DNA of 64,000 nucleotides, taken from Sandaracinus amylolyticus (GTDB lineage Bacteria > Myxococcota_A > Polyangia > Polyangiales > Sandaracinaceae). The first letter of the stretch is position 1. Every line of letters begins with the position of its first letter. Positions 18,679 through 29,497 of this stretch are shown one piece after another. The DNA is taken from positions 6,014,001 to 6,078,000 of the forward strand of contig NZ_CP011125.1 of assembly GCF_000737325.1 (NCBI RefSeq), in the 5' to 3' direction. The position numbers and the translations under genes were made by a program. Below the pieces are notes generated by a model. It saw only the letters and a list, made by a program, of their open reading frames with translations. It was not told where the DNA came from and did not search any database.

Positions 18679-19917
18679 CTACTTCTTCTTCACGAGCGGC
18701 AGCGGCTCCGCGACGCTGCGATCGTCGCTCTGCCACAGGCCCCTCGGCGCCGGCGACAGCACCGCCGGCGAGCCCGGCACCGTCTTGTTCGGCGCCTTCT
18801 CGACCGACATGCTCGCGCTCTCCGCGGGCAGCACGGCCGGCGTCTCCACCGCCTCGAGCTCCGTCAGCGAGATCTCCTGCGCGCTGGGCTCCGAGACCGG
18901 CGTGAGCGCGGGCGCGCCGAGCTTCGGCGTCGGCACCTCGAGCACCGGCTGCGGCGCGCCCTCCGGCGCGTCCTTGCCGAGCCTCACGCGCGCTGCGCGC
19001 ACGCTCGCGCCGAGCGGCTCCGCGTCCGCGTGCTCCGCCTCGGCGCGCAGCACCGCGGCGAGCGCGCGCGCCATCGACTTCGCGTTCTCGAAGCGCGCGT
19101 CGGGGTGCGTCTCGAGCGCGGTGTGCACCGCGAGCGCGAGCGAGTACGGCACGTCCGGGCGCAGCTCCGAGAGCTTCGGCACGTCGCCCTTGCGCACCGC
19201 GAGCAAGACCTCGAGGTCGTTCTTGCCCGTGAAGAGACGCTTCTGCGCGAGCGCCTCCCAGAGCACCACGCCGAGCGCGAAGAGGTCCGACTGCGAGCTC
19301 GGCTTCGCGCCGCTGATCAGCTCGGGCGCGCAGTACGCGAGCTTGCCCTTGATGACGTTCGGTCGCGTCATGCTCGCGCGATCCATCGCGCGCGCGAGGC
19401 CGAAGTCCGTGAGCTTCACGACGCCGCTCACGCCGAGCAGCACGTTCGAGGGCGACACGTCGCGGTGGTAGACCGGCACGATCTGCCCGCGCGCGTCGAC
19501 GCGCTCGTGCGCGGCCGCGAGCGCGCGGCACACCTCGATGCCGATCGCGGCGACGAGCGGCCACGGCGTCTCCCGCAGGCCCTTGGGGAACGAGCGGACC
19601 CACTGGAACATGTCCAGCCCCTCGATCCACTCCATCACGAGGTAGTAGCCGCCCTCCTCGTCCATGCCGAAGTCGAGGATCTGCACGACGTTCGGGTGAT
19701 GGAGCTCGGAGCCGACGCGGGCTTCCTCCTCGAACATCCTCACGAAGCTCGGATCCGCGTGCTTCGCGTGCTGGATGCGTTTGATCGCGACGGGGCGCTG
19801 GAAGCTCCCGGCGCCGCGCGCCAGCGCCTTCCACACGACGGCCATGCCGCCTTCGCCTGCGGGAGAGACGAGCTCGTACTTCCCCGCGATGATCCTGCCC
19901 GGCGCGTCGACCGCCAT
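18679..19917 (-). CDS. Serine/threonine protein kinase (A)
   Basis: A 412-residue cytosolic Hanks-type kinase. Residues 10-280 hold the catalytic domain: GEGGMAVV (glycine loop, 21-28), VAIKR (Lys46), HRDVSPSNVLL (Asp153, Asn158), DFGLARA (171-177) and CAPEL. All catalytic residues are present. The C-terminal 130 residues are low complexity and end in KKK; no membrane segment is seen. It is divergent from kinase B across 115 bp, and the two align without gaps through about residue 180, implying an inverted duplication. TACGCT lies 21 nt before the ATG. Substrates are unknown. Confidence 0.9.
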   Translation of the reverse strand: MAVDAPGRIIAGKYELVSPAGEGGMAVVWKALARGAGSFQRPVAIKRIQHAKHADPSFVRMFEEEARVGSELHHPNVVQILDFGMDEEGGYYLVMEWIEGLDMFQWVRSFPKGLRETPWPLVAAIGIEVCRALAAAHERVDARGQIVPVYHRDVSPSNVLLGVSGVVKLTDFGLARAMDRASMTRPNVIKGKLAYCAPELISGAKPSSQSDLFALGVVLWEALAQKRLFTGKNDLEVLLAVRKGDVPKLSELRPDVPYSLALAVHTALETHPDARFENAKSMARALAAVLRAEAEHADAEPLGASVRAARVRLGKDAPEGAPQPVLEVPTPKLGAPALTPVSEPSAQEISLTELEAVETPAVLPAESASMSVEKAPNKTVPGSPAVLSPAPRGLWQSDDRSVAEPLPLVKKK

Positions 19918-20032
19918 CCGCTCCAGCCTGCGAGCGCCAGCGTACCTGATCCGCGGCGGCATTTCAGCGATGAACGAAATGGCCCGGGCGCCTCGACTCC
20001 GCGGAGACGCGAGGCTGGTATCCTCGCGGCCC

Positions 20033-21118
20033 GTGGGGCGGGACCAACCGGGGCGGCGGATCGCCGGGAAATACGAGCTCGTCGAGCGCGCCGGCGAGGG
20101 CGGGATGGCGACGGTCTGGCGTGCGATCACGCTCGGTGCGGAGGGCTTCGAGCGCCCCGTGGCGCTCAAGCGCGCACATCCCGCGCTGGCGATCGACCCC
20201 CAGTTCGTCGCGATGTTCGTCGAAGAAGCGCGCGTGAACGCGACGCTCGACCACCCGAACATCGTGCACATCCACGACTTCGGGAGCGACGAGCACGGCG
20301 AGCACTACCTCGTGATGGAGTGGGTCGAGGGGCTCGATCTGCGTCGGCTCGTCCACGCGCACGCGCTCGTCGAGGAGCAGGTCGCGTGGCCGATCGCGGT
20401 GGCGATCGTCGTCGAGGTGCTGCGCGGGATTTACGCGGCCCACACCCGCGAGACGCCCGACGGCGATGCGGCGCCGATCTTCCACCGCGACGTGACGCCG
20501 CAGAACGTGATGCTCGCGGTCAGCGGCGCGGTGAAGATCACGGACTTCGGGCTCGCGCGCGCCACCGATCGCGCGCGCGTGACGAACCCCGGCACGGTGA
20601 AGGGCAAGCTCGGCTATCTCGCGCCCGAGCTCACGCTCGATCATCCGCCGTCGGCGCTCACCGATCTCTTCGGGGTCGGCATCGTGCTCTGGGAGACGCT
20701 CGCGGGAGAGCGGCTCTTCGACGGCGCGAGCGACGTCGAGATCCTGCAGAAGGTGGCCCGCGCGAGCGTGCCGCCGATCATGGCGATCCGCCCCGACGTG
20801 CCGCCCGCGCTCGCCGAGGCCGTGCACACCGCGCTCGCGCGCGATCCTGCGCATCGCTTCCCGGACGTGCGCGCGATGGGGCTCGCGCTGCGCCGCGTGC
20901 TGCGCGACCACCTCGACGAGGCGCCGGACATGCACGCGATCGCGATGGAGGTGCGCGACGCGCGCGAGCAGCTCGGGCTCGGCACCGGTCGCCGCAGCGT
21001 GTCGTCGCTCGACGTCGAGCATGCGAGGCGGGTGCGCGCGGCGCTCTTCGGGACGTCCTCGGACGAGCGCGACGCGAGCGGTGCGATCCCGCTCGAGCTC
21101 AGCCGCAAGAAGCACTGA
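20033..21118 (+). CDS. Serine/threonine protein kinase (B)
   Basis: A 361-residue soluble kinase with an intact active site: GEGGMATVWRA, VALKR (Lys46), HRDVTPQNVML (Asp153), DFGLARA and LAPEL. The tail of about 80 residues ends LSRKKH. Start GTG 20033 is chosen because it matches the start of the paralogue kinase A and because TATCCT lies 8 nt upstream; an in-frame ATG at 19970 would add 21 residues. Residue numbering of every catalytic motif is identical to kinase A. Confidence 0.88.
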   Translation: MGRDQPGRRIAGKYELVERAGEGGMATVWRAITLGAEGFERPVALKRAHPALAIDPQFVAMFVEEARVNATLDHPNIVHIHDFGSDEHGEHYLVMEWVEGLDLRRLVHAHALVEEQVAWPIAVAIVVEVLRGIYAAHTRETPDGDAAPIFHRDVTPQNVMLAVSGAVKITDFGLARATDRARVTNPGTVKGKLGYLAPELTLDHPPSALTDLFGVGIVLWETLAGERLFDGASDVEILQKVARASVPPIMAIRPDVPPALAEAVHTALARDPAHRFPDVRAMGLALRRVLRDHLDEAPDMHAIAMEVRDAREQLGLGTGRRSVSSLDVEHARRVRAALFGTSSDERDASGAIPLELSRKKH

Positions 21119-21201
21119 CGCGCCGCATCCGCTCCGATCGAACCGTTGCAGAGAGACACCACGTCACGTTTCCGCGGCGCGGGTCGCGCTAGACTGGAGA
21201 C

Positions 21202-21305
21202 GTGCCTGACATCGGTGCTCGGAGGCTCCCGCGTGGTGAGGCGCGCGTGACGTCGAAGGCAGGCGATCGGCGCCTACATCGCCGCGTGTGCGAGGAGGCG
21301 CTGCA

Positions 21306-21309
<4 letters not shown>
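21202..21309 (+). CDS. Possible 35-codon leader ORF coupled to kinase C
   Basis: A GTG-initiated ORF begins 6 nt after a TAGACT hexamer (21190-21195), where a leaderless transcript would start. It encodes a basic 35-residue peptide beginning MPDIGARRLPRGEARV and ends in a TGA that overlaps the GTG of kinase C (GTGA). Coupling and promoter position support it; low length and no homology argue for caution. It may set kinase expression rather than make a functional peptide. Confidence 0.4.
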
Positions 21310-22825
<1,516 letters not shown>

Positions 22826-22829
<4 letters not shown>

Positions 22830-23686
22830 GCGAGCGGATCTTCGTCTCCGAGGATCCGAGCGCGGCGTCGCCTCCGCCGAGCGAGAGCGCACCCTACTCC
22901 GCGTGGGCGCCCTCGCTCGCGCTGCGCGCGCACGTGACGCGCATCCACCTCTGCCTCGAGCCGATCGCGGCAGGCGAGGAGATCGTCGAACGCGTGCTGC
23001 CCGACGGCACGGTGCACCTCGCGTTCACGCTGGGCGATCCGGTGCCGGGGCCGCGCGGTGACGATGCGCTCGACGCGGAGGTGCACGGCGCGAGCACCGC
23101 GCCCGTGATCATCCGGATGGCGGGGCGCGTCGAGCAGGTGGGCGTGCACCTGCGCGCGGGCGCGATCGGCCACGTGCTCGGCGTGCCCGCGGGTGAGCTC
23201 GCAGGCGAGCGCGTGTCGCTCGACGCGCTGTGGGGACGCGCGGCCGACGAAGCGCGCGAGCGGCTCGCTGCGGTGCCGCACGGACGCGCGCGGGTCGCGG
23301 TGATGGAGGCGATCCTCGGCGAGCGATTGCGCGGCGTGGATGCGAGCCCGCATCGCGCGGCGCTCGCGGCGTTGCAGCGCATCGTGGAGCACGGCGGTCG
23401 AGAGAAGGTGCGCGACGTCGCGGCGCACGTCGGCGTCGGCGAGCGGCGGCTCGAGCAGCTCTTCCACCAGCACGTCGGGCTCTCGCCGAAGGCCGCGTGT
23501 CGGCTCGCCAGGTTCCGCGCGGCGCTCGCGCTGATTCGACGAGGGCACGCGTGGTCCGACGTGGTGATCGCGTGCGGCTACGTCGATCAGTCGCACCTCG
23601 TGCACGACGTCCGCGCGTTCACGGGCCTCACGCCGGGCGCGCTGCGCCGCGAGTTCGGGTTTCTCCAATCCGCGGCCGGCGCGTGA
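22826..23686 (+). CDS. AraC-family transcriptional regulator
   Basis: A 286-residue protein. The N-terminal part (about 20-160) resembles the DUF6597-type sensing domain of AraC proteins (PDGTVHLAFTLGD, GVHLRAGAIGHVLGV). The C-terminal part holds two helix-turn-helix motifs: VRDVAAHVGVGERRLEQLFH and VVIACGYVDQSHLVHDVRAF, then TGLTPGALRREF, the classical AraC ending. Start GTG overlaps the kinase C stop, so kinase and regulator are made together and may form a signalling pair. The inducer is unknown. Confidence 0.88.
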
Positions 23687-23702
23687 TCGTACGAGCACGT
23701 CC

Positions 23703-24596
23703 ATGACGAACGAGAAGGTGCTCCGGGGTCGGGTGGCGATCGTGACGGGCGGGAGCCGCGGCGCAGGGCGCGGCATCGCGCTGGAGCTGGGCGCGGCGGG
23801 CGCGACGGTCTACGTGACCGGTCGGAGCACGCGCGAGTCCGTGCCCGACGTGTACCGCGGCATCGTCGAGCTGAGCGGCATGTCGCGCATGCCGGGCTCG
23901 GTCGAGGAGACCGCGGACGACGTCACGCGCGAGGGCGGGCGCGGCATCGCGGTGCGCTGCGATCATCGCGACGTGGACGACGTGCGCGCGCTCTTCGCGC
24001 GTGTGATGCGCGAGCAGGGACGGCTCGATCTCCTCGTGAACAACGCGTGGGGCGGGCACGAGACGTTCACGAAGGAGTCGCTCTCCGCGCCGTTCTGGGA
24101 GCAGCCGCTCGCGCACTGGAACGGGATGTTCGACGGCGGTCTGCGCTGTCACGTGATCGCGAGCCACGTCGCAGCGCCGATCTTCCTCGAGCAGAAGCGC
24201 GGCCTGATCGTCACCACGACGTTCTGGGATCGCGATCGGTACCTGCGCGGCAACCTCTTCTACGACCTCGCGAAGGCGTCGTTCAATCGGCTCGCGTTCG
24301 ATCTCGCGGAGGAGCTGCGCCCGCACGGCGTCGCCTCGGTCGCGGTGTCGCCGGGATGGATGCGCACCGAGCTCGTGCTCGCGGGGCACCACACGACCGA
24401 GGAGCGATGGCGCGAGCGCCCGGAGCTCGCGTCGACGGAGTCGCCGCGTTACCTGGGACGCGGGGTCGCGGCGCTCGCGGCGGACGACGACGTGATGCGG
24501 AAGAGCGGGCGCGTGCTGTGCGTCGGCGATCTCGCGCGCGAGTACGGCTTCACCGACGTCGACGGTCGCGTGATCCCGCCCTTCGAGATCAAGTGA
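23703..24596 (+). CDS. Short-chain dehydrogenase/reductase
   Basis: A 297-residue NAD(P)-dependent oxidoreductase. Cofactor motif TGGSRGAGRG near residue 15 (TGxxxGxG type), LVNNAWGG near 108, active-site YDLAKASFN (Tyr/Lys pair) near 185, and PGWMRTEL after it. The pattern resembles the DHRS1-like subgroup. It follows the AraC gene by 16 bases and may be its target or part of the same transcript. The stop overlaps that of the convergent DUF1552 gene by 8 bp. Confidence 0.88.
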   Translation: MTNEKVLRGRVAIVTGGSRGAGRGIALELGAAGATVYVTGRSTRESVPDVYRGIVELSGMSRMPGSVEETADDVTREGGRGIAVRCDHRDVDDVRALFARVMREQGRLDLLVNNAWGGHETFTKESLSAPFWEQPLAHWNGMFDGGLRCHVIASHVAAPIFLEQKRGLIVTTTFWDRDRYLRGNLFYDLAKASFNRLAFDLAEELRPHGVASVAVSPGWMRTELVLAGHHTTEERWRERPELASTESPRYLGRGVAALAADDDVMRKSGRVLCVGDLAREYGFTDVDGRVIPPFEIK

Positions 24597-26040
24597 GCTC
24601 GGGGAGCGGGCCCTCGTGCACCGCGTGCTCGCTCCCGAAGTGCGCGTCCTCGCCGCCGAACGCGTGGAGGATCGACGTGAAGAGGTTGTGCGTCGACTCG
24701 CGCGACGTGTACTCGAGCGCGCCGGGCGCGGTGTCGTAGTCGATGTTGCGCCCGGTGCGGAAGTATCCGCCCGCGCTCCCCGCGAGGAGGATCGGCACGT
24801 TGTACGCGACGTGGACCGCGCCGTTCGAGAACTCGCTCGTGCAGAGCACGAGGCTGTTGTCGAGCAGCGTCGCGTCGCCCTCGAGGAACGTCGGATCGTC
24901 GAGGCCTTCGAGCAGATCGCGCACGAGGCTCATGCGCCAGCGACGGTTGGCGAGCATCTCCGAGACCCACTGGTCGTGCTGCCCCGCCGAGGGTCCGTCG
25001 GGGCCGATCTCGCGCGCGTAGTGGTGCAGCGAGTGGCCGATCTCGTAGCCCCAGTCGGTCCCGCCGACCCACGGCGTGATGATGTCGGCGATCTCGAGGT
25101 TCGCGACGTTCGTGAGGCCGCAGCGCAGCGCCGCGACGATGATGCGCACGTGCAGCGGGCCGATCACGTCGGCGCGCGTCGCTTCCGCGATCTCGTCGGG
25201 CGGCGCGCACATCGGCGGGGTCTCGAGCGCGTCGAGCTCGCGCTCCAGCGCGCGGAGGTGCTCGAGGTGCGCGTCGATCGCGGCGCGATCGCTCGCGGTC
25301 ACGCGCGTGCGGAAGCGCGCGAGCTGATCGAGCGCTCCGTCGAGCACGCTGCGGCGGCGACGGATGCGGCGGAGGAGCGCGGGATCGGGCTCGCCGTCGC
25401 CGGTGACGCCCTCGAAGATCGAGTCGAACGCGGCGCGCGGATCGGGCTCGCCGTGGACGCGCTCGCCGGCGGCGCGGAAGTACGGCGATCCGTACTGATG
25501 GCCCGAGACGTCGAGGTGGATGCGCGAGAAGCGCGCGGGCTGCATCGCGGCGAGGCGCTCGGCGAGGACGTGATCGATCGAAGGACCGAGCGAGCTCGCC
25601 TCGTCGCCGGGGTTCGTGATGCTCGCGGCCGTGAGCGCCGTGACGTTCGCGGTGCCGTGCCCGCCGTCGGCGTACTGGCTCTGGAGGATGCCCGCGCGGT
25701 TGTCGATGCCCTGGAGCACGAGGAGCTTCGACGCCCACGGCGCGAGGTCCTGGTGGATCGGGCCGAGCTCGAGCGCTTCGCTCGTGCTCGCGGGCGCCCA
25801 GTAGTCGAGCCCGTGGCCCTCGCCGCGTCCGTCGGCGCGCCAGCCGCCGTCTCCGTTGGGCCAGCCGCGGTACATGTTCGAGATCGTCCCGCCGTGCTCG
25901 AACACGGTGAGGAAGCGCTTCGGCGCGTCGCCCTGCGCGAACGCGCGACCGTGCGTGTGCTCGAGCAGCGGGAGCGAGATGATCGCGCCGCCGAGCCCGA
26001 CGAGGAACGCGCGACGGCCCGAGTGAAGACGATGGCTCAC
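24589..26040 (-). CDS. DUF1552 family protein, Tat-exported
   Basis: A 483-residue protein. It starts with a twin-arginine-like signal, RRAFLVGLGGAIISLPLLE, then FLTVFEHGGTISNMYRGWP, HGTANVTALTAAS, SIDHVLAERLA and NLEIADIITPWVGGTDWGYE, typical of DUF1552, a relative of the DUF1501 alkaline-phosphatase-like fold. DUF1552 genes usually accompany DUF1587/1592/1588/1585 cytochrome genes in planctomycetes and myxobacteria, as here. The GTG start overlaps that partner's stop by four bases. Biochemical role unknown; envelope location likely. Confidence 0.82.
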   Translation of the reverse strand: MSHRLHSGRRAFLVGLGGAIISLPLLEHTHGRAFAQGDAPKRFLTVFEHGGTISNMYRGWPNGDGGWRADGRGEGHGLDYWAPASTSEALELGPIHQDLAPWASKLLVLQGIDNRAGILQSQYADGGHGTANVTALTAASITNPGDEASSLGPSIDHVLAERLAAMQPARFSRIHLDVSGHQYGSPYFRAAGERVHGEPDPRAAFDSIFEGVTGDGEPDPALLRRIRRRRSVLDGALDQLARFRTRVTASDRAAIDAHLEHLRALERELDALETPPMCAPPDEIAEATRADVIGPLHVRIIVAALRCGLTNVANLEIADIITPWVGGTDWGYEIGHSLHHYAREIGPDGPSAGQHDQWVSEMLANRRWRMSLVRDLLEGLDDPTFLEGDATLLDNSLVLCTSEFSNGAVHVAYNVPILLAGSAGGYFRTGRNIDYDTAPGALEYTSRESTHNLFTSILHAFGGEDAHFGSEHAVHEGPLPELT

Positions 26041-27710
26041 GGGGTCACCTCTCCGACGTTCACGTAGCGGAACGCGTCGCTCTCGACGATCGCGAGCACG
26101 AGCTCGCGCATGCTGCCGGACTCGCGGAAGCGCTCGGAAATGCGCTCCATCGAGCAGGTGTCGAGGCGCGCGGGCACACGACCGAGCGCGCGCTCGAGCC
26201 ATCGATTCGAGAAGCACGCACGCGCCCGTGCGCTCGTCGCGATGCGCGTGCTGAGCTCGACCGCGTCGCGCACCGCGCCGTCCACGTCGGTGCCCGCGAC
26301 GACGCCGCTCGCGTCGAGCGGCAGGCCCGTCGTGAGCTCTTCCGTTCGATGGCGCCCGATGCCGTCGTAGTGCTCGAACGCGAAGCCGACCGGGTTGATC
26401 AGCGAGTGGCAGCTCGAGCAGGTGCCGCTCGTGGTGCGCGCGGTCACGTCCTGTCGCACCGTGCGCAGGCCGTCGCCGTCGTCGCCGCCGTCGACGACGA
26501 CGTCGCTCGCGTTCGGCGGCGGCGTGCCGAGCTCGACGCAGAACACCTCTTCGACGACGAACACGCCGCGGCGGATCGGCGACTGCACCGTCGCGCTCGA
26601 GAACACGGTGAGGAACGCGGCGCGCGTGAGCAGACCGGCGCGCTGCGTCGGGTCGAGCTCGACCCACTGCCAGTCGTCCGCCGAGGTCGGTCCGTCGACG
26701 CCGTAGACCGCGGCGAGCGGGCCGTTCACGTACGCGCGGCGCGTGGTGAGCAGATCCTCGAAGCTGCCGCCGCGCGCGAAGGTGTCGCGCACGAGCGCCT
26801 CGAGCTCGGTGCGCATCGCGGCCTGGAGCTCCGCGTCGTACTCGGGGTAGAGCGTCTCGTCCTTCGACGTCGACTCGAGCGCGTGGTGCAGGCGACCGCC
26901 GCCGAGCTGGAGCCACTCCCAGAAGAACGACTGCAGCGTCTCTTCGGCGCGCGGATCGTCGAGCAGTCGCTCGGCCTGCGCGCGCAGCCCCGCGGCGTCG
27001 AGCGATCCATCGCGCGCCGCGCCGAGGAGCGTGTCGTCGGGCGTCGTGTTCCACAGGAAGTACGAGAGCCGCGACGCCACCTCGTACTGCGAGAGCGGGC
27101 GGGTCGCGTCGGTCGCACCGGGCGCGCCGTGCTCCTCGAAGTACACGACCTCGGGCGACTGCAGGATCACCTCGAGCACGATCTCCATCGCCTCGCCGAA
27201 CGTCAGATCGTTCGCGAGCGCGTTGCGATACGCATCCAGCAGCGCCGAGCGATCGTCGTCGTCGAGCGGACGGCGGAACGCACGGGCGCCGAACGTGTCG
27301 ATGAATTCCGACGCGCACGCGTCGTTCGCCGCGCCGCTCGTGTCGCACGGGAAGATCTCGCGCGACCAGCTCGAGCGACGCGCGATCGCGAGCTCGGCCG
27401 CGTCGCGCAGCTGTCGCACACCGCGCTCCGTGATCACCGGCGCCTCGTCGTCGACGTTCGGCGTGTAGCCGGGATCGCCGAGCAGATCGCGCACGGTGTT
27501 GCGGTACTGCAGCGGCGTGAGGCGGCGCAGCGGCGCGGGTGCGACCTGCGGGATGCCGGTGTCGCACGCGACGGGCTCGCCGGGACCGCCGGGGCCGGGC
27601 CGCGGGCTCGAGCCGCTGGGACCCGCGGGGCCCCCGCCGAGATCGCCGGTGCACGCGCTCGCGAGCACGGCCGCGAGCAAGAGCGATGGACGTGGAAGCG
27701 CGGCGCTCAT
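26037..27710 (-). CDS. DUF1592/DUF1588/DUF1585 haem lipoprotein
   Basis: A 557-residue lipoprotein (LASAC signal, then a Gly/Pro-rich linker). Family blocks in order: LTPLQYRNTVRDLLGDPGY (DUF1587-like), RRPLDDDDRSALLDAYRNA and QYEVASRLSYFLWNTTPDD (DUF1592), IRRGVFVVEEVFCVELGTPP (DUF1588) with a c-type haem motif CSSCH, then DVDGAVRDAVELSTRIA and ERALGR (DUF1585). Such proteins pair with DUF1552 or DUF1501 partners and are thought to act in periplasmic redox or polymer breakdown; none is well characterised in myxobacteria. Confidence 0.82.
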   Translation of the reverse strand: MSAALPRPSLLLAAVLASACTGDLGGGPAGPSGSSPRPGPGGPGEPVACDTGIPQVAPAPLRRLTPLQYRNTVRDLLGDPGYTPNVDDEAPVITERGVRQLRDAAELAIARRSSWSREIFPCDTSGAANDACASEFIDTFGARAFRRPLDDDDRSALLDAYRNALANDLTFGEAMEIVLEVILQSPEVVYFEEHGAPGATDATRPLSQYEVASRLSYFLWNTTPDDTLLGAARDGSLDAAGLRAQAERLLDDPRAEETLQSFFWEWLQLGGGRLHHALESTSKDETLYPEYDAELQAAMRTELEALVRDTFARGGSFEDLLTTRRAYVNGPLAAVYGVDGPTSADDWQWVELDPTQRAGLLTRAAFLTVFSSATVQSPIRRGVFVVEEVFCVELGTPPPNASDVVVDGGDDGDGLRTVRQDVTARTTSGTCSSCHSLINPVGFAFEHYDGIGRHRTEELTTGLPLDASGVVAGTDVDGAVRDAVELSTRIATSARARACFSNRWLERALGRVPARLDTCSMERISERFRESGSMRELVLAIVESDAFRYVNVGEVTP

Positions 27711-27802
27711 GAGGACAGCGTGCGCGAACTGCGCGGCGCGATCACTTACGGTTCGATCGCGCTGACACCGCCGAGGACTGCGACCGTGGTAGACAAGGTG
27801 CG

Positions 27803-29497
27803 ATGCGCGCGTGGCTCCTCGCCGGCCTCGCAGGTCTGGCGCTCGGCTGTCGCACCGTGCCGGCGACGCAGGTGCTCGTCTTCTTCCACGCGGAGGACGA
27901 GCTCGCCGCCGAGGCGACCTCGATCCGCGTGCGCGTCGACACCGACGAGGGCAACGCGCTCGATCGCACCGATCCGCTGTCGCGAGACGGCGTGACGCAC
28001 CTCGCGCGCGTTCCGCTCGTGCCGCGCGACGGAGATGCGAGCCGCCGCTTCCGCGTCTCGGGCGCGCTCCTCGACGCGCGCGGCGAGGTGCTCGTCGAGG
28101 TCTCCGCGGTCGGCGGGTACGTCAGCCACGAGCGACGCGAGCTGCACCTGTGGCTCGATCGCGAGTGCGTCGGGATCGAGCCGTGCGGCGACGGGCGCAC
28201 CTGTCAGCTCGGCGTGTGCACCGGCGAGTGCTTCGAGCCGGGCCCGCTCGGCGACACCGCGCGCTCGCAGCCGCTCTGCGGCGAGTGCGAGACGTGCACG
28301 AGCGGCGCGTGCGCGCCGCGACGCGACGGCACGTCGTGCGGATGCGAGGGCGACACCTGTCAGGACGGGACGTGTCGCGCCGCGGTGCGCGTGCACAACG
28401 TGTTCGCGGGCGAGCTCCACACGTGCGCGACGACCGCGGGCGACGGGCTCTATTGCTGGGGCAGCGATCGCGCGGGGCAGACGTCGATCGGCGAGCAGCG
28501 CGCGGTGCCGACGCGCCTCGCCGCGAACCTCTGGTCGGTCGGTTCGTGCGGCACCGACTTCACGTGCGTGCTCGGCGTGTTCGGCGAGCGGCAGTGCTGG
28601 GGATGGAACGACGCCGGGCAGATCGGCGACGGCACGATGCGCGAGGAAGTGGTGGGGCCGACGGAAGTGACCGAGCCCGCGCTCGATCTGATCGACTCGG
28701 GGTGGAACCACACGTGCGGCATCGGCGAGGACGGGCGTCTCTACTGCTGGGGTGGCAACCGCAACGGCGAGGTGGGTGAGCAGGACATCGGTGGCGGCGT
28801 CGCGACACCGCGCCTGCTCGCGCCCGACGATCGCTTCCTGCAGATCGCGACCGGCGGGTTCCACGACTGCGCGCTGCGCACCGACGGTCGCGTCCTGTGC
28901 TGGGGCCTCAACGAGTCGGGCGAGGTCGGCACGGGGGACTTCGTCGATCGCACCGCGCCCACCGAGGTCGGCTGCATCGAAGGCGAGTGCGTCGACGACT
29001 GGATCTCCGTCGCAGCGGGTGATTTCCACACCTGCGCGATCCGCGGCGAAGGCGAGCTCTGGTGCTGGGGTGGCGGGCAGAACGGACAGCTCGGCACCGG
29101 GCCGATGTTGCTCGCGAACGTGGCGAGCCCGGTCGGGCCGATCGAAGGAGGCCCGTACGCGCTCGCGGCGGGAGGCGGCTCGCACACGTGCGCGATCACG
29201 TCGGAGGGCGCGCTCGCGTGCTGGGGCCGCAACGACTTCGGACAGGTCGGCATCGGCACCACCGATCAGAACAGTCGGCCGGCGGACGTCGTCGCGCCGG
29301 GGCGCGCAGCGTTCCGCGCGCTCGGGCTCGGGCGCGATCACACGTGCGCGATCCGCACCGACGAGACGCTGTGGTGCTGGGGCAGGAACACCGAGGACCA
29401 GCTCGGGCTCGGCGACGGCGCGGGCGATCGCGTGACGACGCCGCGACGCGTATGCTTCCCGCCGCCCGTGATCAGCGCACGTACGTCGGCTCGCTGA
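27803..29497 (+). CDS. RCC1-repeat lipoprotein
   Basis: A 564-residue lipoprotein (signal ending LGLALGC). Residues 20-125 are a beta-rich domain and 125-190 a Cys-rich linker. From 195 to the end run about seven RCC1-type propeller repeats, each with the pattern HTCA-(T/I)...LYCWG...NGQLG or close variants (for example GDFHTCAIRG and CWGGGQNGQLGTG). The fold is a seven-bladed beta-propeller; in bacteria these are surface or secreted proteins of mostly unknown partners. TAGACA lies 7 nt upstream of the ATG. The 3' end overlaps the convergent gene by 26 bp. Confidence 0.85.
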   Translation: MRAWLLAGLAGLALGCRTVPATQVLVFFHAEDELAAEATSIRVRVDTDEGNALDRTDPLSRDGVTHLARVPLVPRDGDASRRFRVSGALLDARGEVLVEVSAVGGYVSHERRELHLWLDRECVGIEPCGDGRTCQLGVCTGECFEPGPLGDTARSQPLCGECETCTSGACAPRRDGTSCGCEGDTCQDGTCRAAVRVHNVFAGELHTCATTAGDGLYCWGSDRAGQTSIGEQRAVPTRLAANLWSVGSCGTDFTCVLGVFGERQCWGWNDAGQIGDGTMREEVVGPTEVTEPALDLIDSGWNHTCGIGEDGRLYCWGGNRNGEVGEQDIGGGVATPRLLAPDDRFLQIATGGFHDCALRTDGRVLCWGLNESGEVGTGDFVDRTAPTEVGCIEGECVDDWISVAAGDFHTCAIRGEGELWCWGGGQNGQLGTGPMLLANVASPVGPIEGGPYALAAGGGSHTCAITSEGALACWGRNDFGQVGIGTTDQNSRPADVVAPGRAAFRALGLGRDHTCAIRTDETLWCWGRNTEDQLGLGDGAGDRVTTPRRVCFPPPVISARTSAR

